From: CALARM01 sp036746235
GTDB taxonomy: Bacteria; Vulcanimicrobiota; SpSt-956; JAKJGF01
Length of the DNA: 55,881 bases
NCBI GenBank assembly: GCA_036746235.1
Contig: DAIOEN010000020.1
Location: forward strand, 1 to 55,881
Direction: 5' to 3'
The position numbers and the translations under genes were made by a program. Under the pieces are notes generated by a model. The model was given only the letters and a program-made list of their open reading frames with translations, ran no database searches and was not told the DNA's origin. Each line of letters starts with the position of its first letter. Within the stretch, counting starts at the first letter, position 1. Shown here piece after piece: positions 53,796-55,881 of the stretch.

Positions 53796-54152
53796 CTAAA
53801 GAGAATTAAGATATACCGACCAGTATTCGTAATTTACTACAGGAATTCTTTTTTCTATTTCCCTGCGCTCAATTATGTAATTCTGAATCTCTTCCGGCCT
53901 GACTCTGTTATTCTGATTGTAAACAACAGGCTTCTTCGTCCCGAAATATATCTTTTTATCTTCAATGAGATAATATCTGAGGCGAAAGGACGATCTTTCA
54001 GGATGGTCTGTCGGTACATCCGTATTGGCAGATTTTGAATATAAAAGCCATCTGTTTGCCGGAAATCCATAGGGATTCTCAGAAAGTTTTACCGCTATAA
54101 TACCTGCCGGTAAACCTGTTTTTACAGAAGCTTCGCTATTAGATCCCTTCAA
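53796..54152 (-). CDS. Hypothetical protein
   Basis: This 118-residue protein probably starts at TTG 54152, with AAGGAG about 9 bases upstream. The composition is polar with several aromatics (PYGFPANRWLLYSKS, FRLRYYLIEDKKIYFG, VVNYEYWSVYL). No domain is recognised. The coherent codon pattern and site make it likely to be real. It stands next to the DUF433 remnant and could be part of the same lost module, but nothing ties them. Confidence 0.5.
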   Translation of the reverse strand: MKGSNSEASVKTGLPAGIIAVKLSENPYGFPANRWLLYSKSANTDVPTDHPERSSFRLRYYLIEDKKIYFGTKKPVVYNQNNRVRPEEIQNYIIERREIEKRIPVVNYEYWSVYLNSL

Positions 54153-54641
54153 TTAAAACAACTCCTTACTTAATTAAATTTTACTCTTATAAGGAGATTC
54201 TAATTAAAATTTCTGTTTGCATGGGGTAATTTTTACACACGGATAATTTTTTTCTATGCCTCATAATATCCGGACAGGTTTTTAACCCGGCCGGTAATTT
54301 CTTGACGTAAAAACCATTGTACACGCGGGTATTTCCGGAGAAAGTAATTGTTTTCTTAGATTATTATTTTTATATGGCCATAAATATTTTAAATAAAGAG
54401 AATAAATATATAAATTTTTAACAAATTATATTTATTGACTTTATCTACAGTAAAGATGTAATATTTGTTTACCTGGTAAATTAACAATGTTATAAAAAAG
54501 TGATATATTTATTTACCTTTTCTGTTATAATAGATATAGTTCCTGTATTTATGATACTTTAAAATAATACATAATAAAAGAGGTACGAGCAGGAGAATAA
54601 AATCTCTGACAGCAATCCTGTAAAAGAGTCAGGCGATTAAT
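54153..54641. other. AT-rich intergenic region with a candidate promoter and operator
   Basis: There are about 490 bases between divergent genes. No gene is seen. TTGACT (54435-54440), 18 bases and TAATAT (54459-54464) is a candidate promoter. The palindrome TTTACC-T-GGTAAA (54468-54480) directly follows and could be a repressor site. TATAAT at 54526 is a second possible -10 box without a clear -35. Confidence 0.4.
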
Positions 54642-54998
54642 ATGAACCCATATTTAGACATAAAAAATGAAAATATTATAGAAATTCTTTCAGAGGTTCA
54701 GAGGAAAGCAAAAGAATTAACCGGTGAACATCTTGTAAAAGTCATCCTTTATGGCTCCTATGCAAGAAATAGCCAGGATAAATACTCTGATATAGATATA
54801 ATGATTCTTGTTGAGGATTCCGAAGAAAATATAAAAAAATATGAAGATTGCTTTTTAGATATAGCTTTTGAGCTTTCATTGAAATATGATATTCTTTTAT
54901 CAATAATTTTTAAAAGTAATAATCAATATAATAGGTACCTTGACATTTTACCCTTTTATATGAATATCCAGAGGGAAGGAATAGAAATTTATGGATAA
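54642..54998 (+). CDS. mntA: MNT-type nucleotidyltransferase antitoxin
   Basis: This 118-residue minimal nucleotidyltransferase has the active-site motif GSYARN followed ten residues after GS by DID (GSx10DxD), near residues 44-58, with the third acidic position probably in FELSLKYDILLS. In MntA/HepT pairs this enzyme AMPylates the HEPN toxin to silence it. It overlaps the next gene by 8 bases, the usual layout of the pair. Confidence 0.88.
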   Translation: MNPYLDIKNENIIEILSEVQRKAKELTGEHLVKVILYGSYARNSQDKYSDIDIMILVEDSEENIKKYEDCFLDIAFELSLKYDILLSIIFKSNNQYNRYLDILPFYMNIQREGIEIYG

Positions 54999-55386
54999 CA
55001 GGCTTAATGATTTATCCAGGTACAGGTTACAGAAAGCAAGAGATGAACTTGAAAGCTCTGAAATTATGCTTCAAAACACAAAATTCAGCCAATCAATAAA
55101 TCGTTCTTATTATGCTATATTTCATGCTACCAGATCTTTACTGGCCCTTGATAAATTTGATGCCAGAAAACATTCCGGTGTTATTACTTATTTTAACCAG
55201 CACTATATAAAAACAGGAAAAATTGAAACAAAATTCGGTAAAATATTGATTTTAGCTGAAAATATCAGAATAAAAAGTGATTATGATGATTTCTATATTG
55301 CGAGCAAACAGCAGGCAGAAGAACAATTATCAAATGCGAGAGAATTTATAGAAAGAATAGAAACATATATAAACCTTCTCCCTTAA
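54991..55386 (+). CDS. hepT: HEPN-domain RNase toxin
   Basis: This 131-residue helical protein has INRSYYAIFHATRSLLAL near residues 36-53, which contains the HEPN R-x6-H-type motif used for RNA cleavage. It is followed by ARKHSGVITYFNQHYIKTG and a C-terminal helix ending YDDFYIASKQQAEEQLSNA, typical of the COG1895 HEPN group. Partnered with the MNT gene upstream. The symbol is used for the family role, not for demonstrated activity. Confidence 0.85.
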   Translation: MDNRLNDLSRYRLQKARDELESSEIMLQNTKFSQSINRSYYAIFHATRSLLALDKFDARKHSGVITYFNQHYIKTGKIETKFGKILILAENIRIKSDYDDFYIASKQQAEEQLSNAREFIERIETYINLLP

Positions 55387-55497
55387 TAATCTTCAAAATG
55401 ATTTTTTTACCTCACAGGATTATTTTTATCTCCGGTTGAATTTTTAACAAAAGATGTCCTGAACATTTGAATCTTTCACAATACGGAGGCATAAGAT

Positions 55498-55848
55498 ATG
55501 GCAAAAATGATACCGCCCTACATATCAGAAGACGTAAAGAGCAGGGGAGAAAAACAGATATTCGAACTCTTCGAAAAAGATCCGGACACATCAGACTGGA
55601 TTGTCCTTCACTCCCTTGGTATTGCAAAACACACGCAGAGAACGTGCGGAGAAATCGATTTTGTCGTTATGGCGCCGAAGCTCGGCATATTCTGTCTTGA
55701 AGTCAAATCGGGAGAGGAAAACGGAGTATGGAATTTCACTAACAGATACGGGAAAACGGTAAAGAAAAACAGAAGTCCCTTTGAACAGGCAAGTGACGGC
55801 ATGTACAGCCTTATAGATTTTCTTAAAAAGGTCAAAGAACTGGTATAG
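55498..55848 (+). CDS. NERD-domain nuclease-fold protein, short
   Basis: This 116-residue protein starts behind ACGGAGG. Residues 15-115 are a NERD domain: GEKQIFELFEKDP, GEIDFVVMAPKLGIFCLEVKSG (the D...ExK pair) and RSPFEQASDGMYSLIDFLKK. In many genomes NERD is the N-terminus of a longer UvrD-like helicase; here a TAG ends it right after the domain. The window ends 33 bases later, so it cannot be told whether it is a stand-alone protein or the truncated front of a larger gene. Confidence 0.8.
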   Translation: MAKMIPPYISEDVKSRGEKQIFELFEKDPDTSDWIVLHSLGIAKHTQRTCGEIDFVVMAPKLGIFCLEVKSGEENGVWNFTNRYGKTVKKNRSPFEQASDGMYSLIDFLKKVKELV

Positions 55849-55881
55849 AGAAACTGCAAAAATCTACAAATAACACTTGAA

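Overview
The window is AT-rich bacterial DNA, almost certainly from a metagenome-assembled genome: it contains a run of exactly 100 N inside a tandem repeat. Genes are tightly packed on both strands, with Shine-Dalgarno sites (GGAGG-like), TTG/GTG starts next to ATG, and TGA used as a normal stop. I cannot place the organism from these genes. An uncultured phylum is plausible because the large proteins near the left end are not ordinary members of their families.

Layout. 1-557 is the 3' part of panB. 723-13911 is the most unusual region: a duplicated cassette in which each unit pairs a FliG_N/FliH-like fusion protein with a giant alpha-2-macroglobulin (A2M) that has an N-terminal zinc ribbon and no signal peptide. 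The second A2M carries, just after its thioester helix, an inserted segment that reads as the cytoplasmic part of the type III export gate FlhA/SctV. An SPFH-domain protein follows (14080-15357). 15417-24062, on the minus strand, is a DNA-repair-like block: a Dna2-like nuclease-helicase, an XPB-type helicase, a 65-residue protein, and an XPB-associated winged-helix/WYL protein.

24399-32309 is accessory DNA: a PIN toxin pair and WYL regulator, a NADAR-Rpn-zinc-ribbon fusion, a DUF91-like nuclease, a RAYT transposase with REP palindromes, a macro-domain protein, an RHH/MazF pair and an orphan YgiT zinc finger. 32357-38779 (minus) encodes AddA and AddB. 38930-40385 holds hicBA plus two decayed toxin-antitoxin genes. 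40728-45442 is a 42-residue-repeat coiled-coil gene followed by a DUF262 / DUF3696-ATPase / third-gene trio resembling the Menshen anti-phage system. 45503-52889 is a type I restriction system (hsdM, hsdS, a DUF559 endonuclease, a tandem array containing the gap, hsdR). The right end has a RelE-type pair, a DUF433 remnant, an MNT-HEPN pair and a NERD-domain protein.

How it may work together. From 24 kb rightward the window looks like a defence and toxin-antitoxin island with housekeeping AddAB embedded in it. The left cassette is the best candidate for an undescribed system. FliH/SctL-like stators, an FlhA cytoplasmic fragment and A2M thioester proteins without Sec signals together suggest A2M proteins linked to a type III-like export machine or a derivative of one. 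The domain calls rest on motifs read by eye. The functional link is inference.
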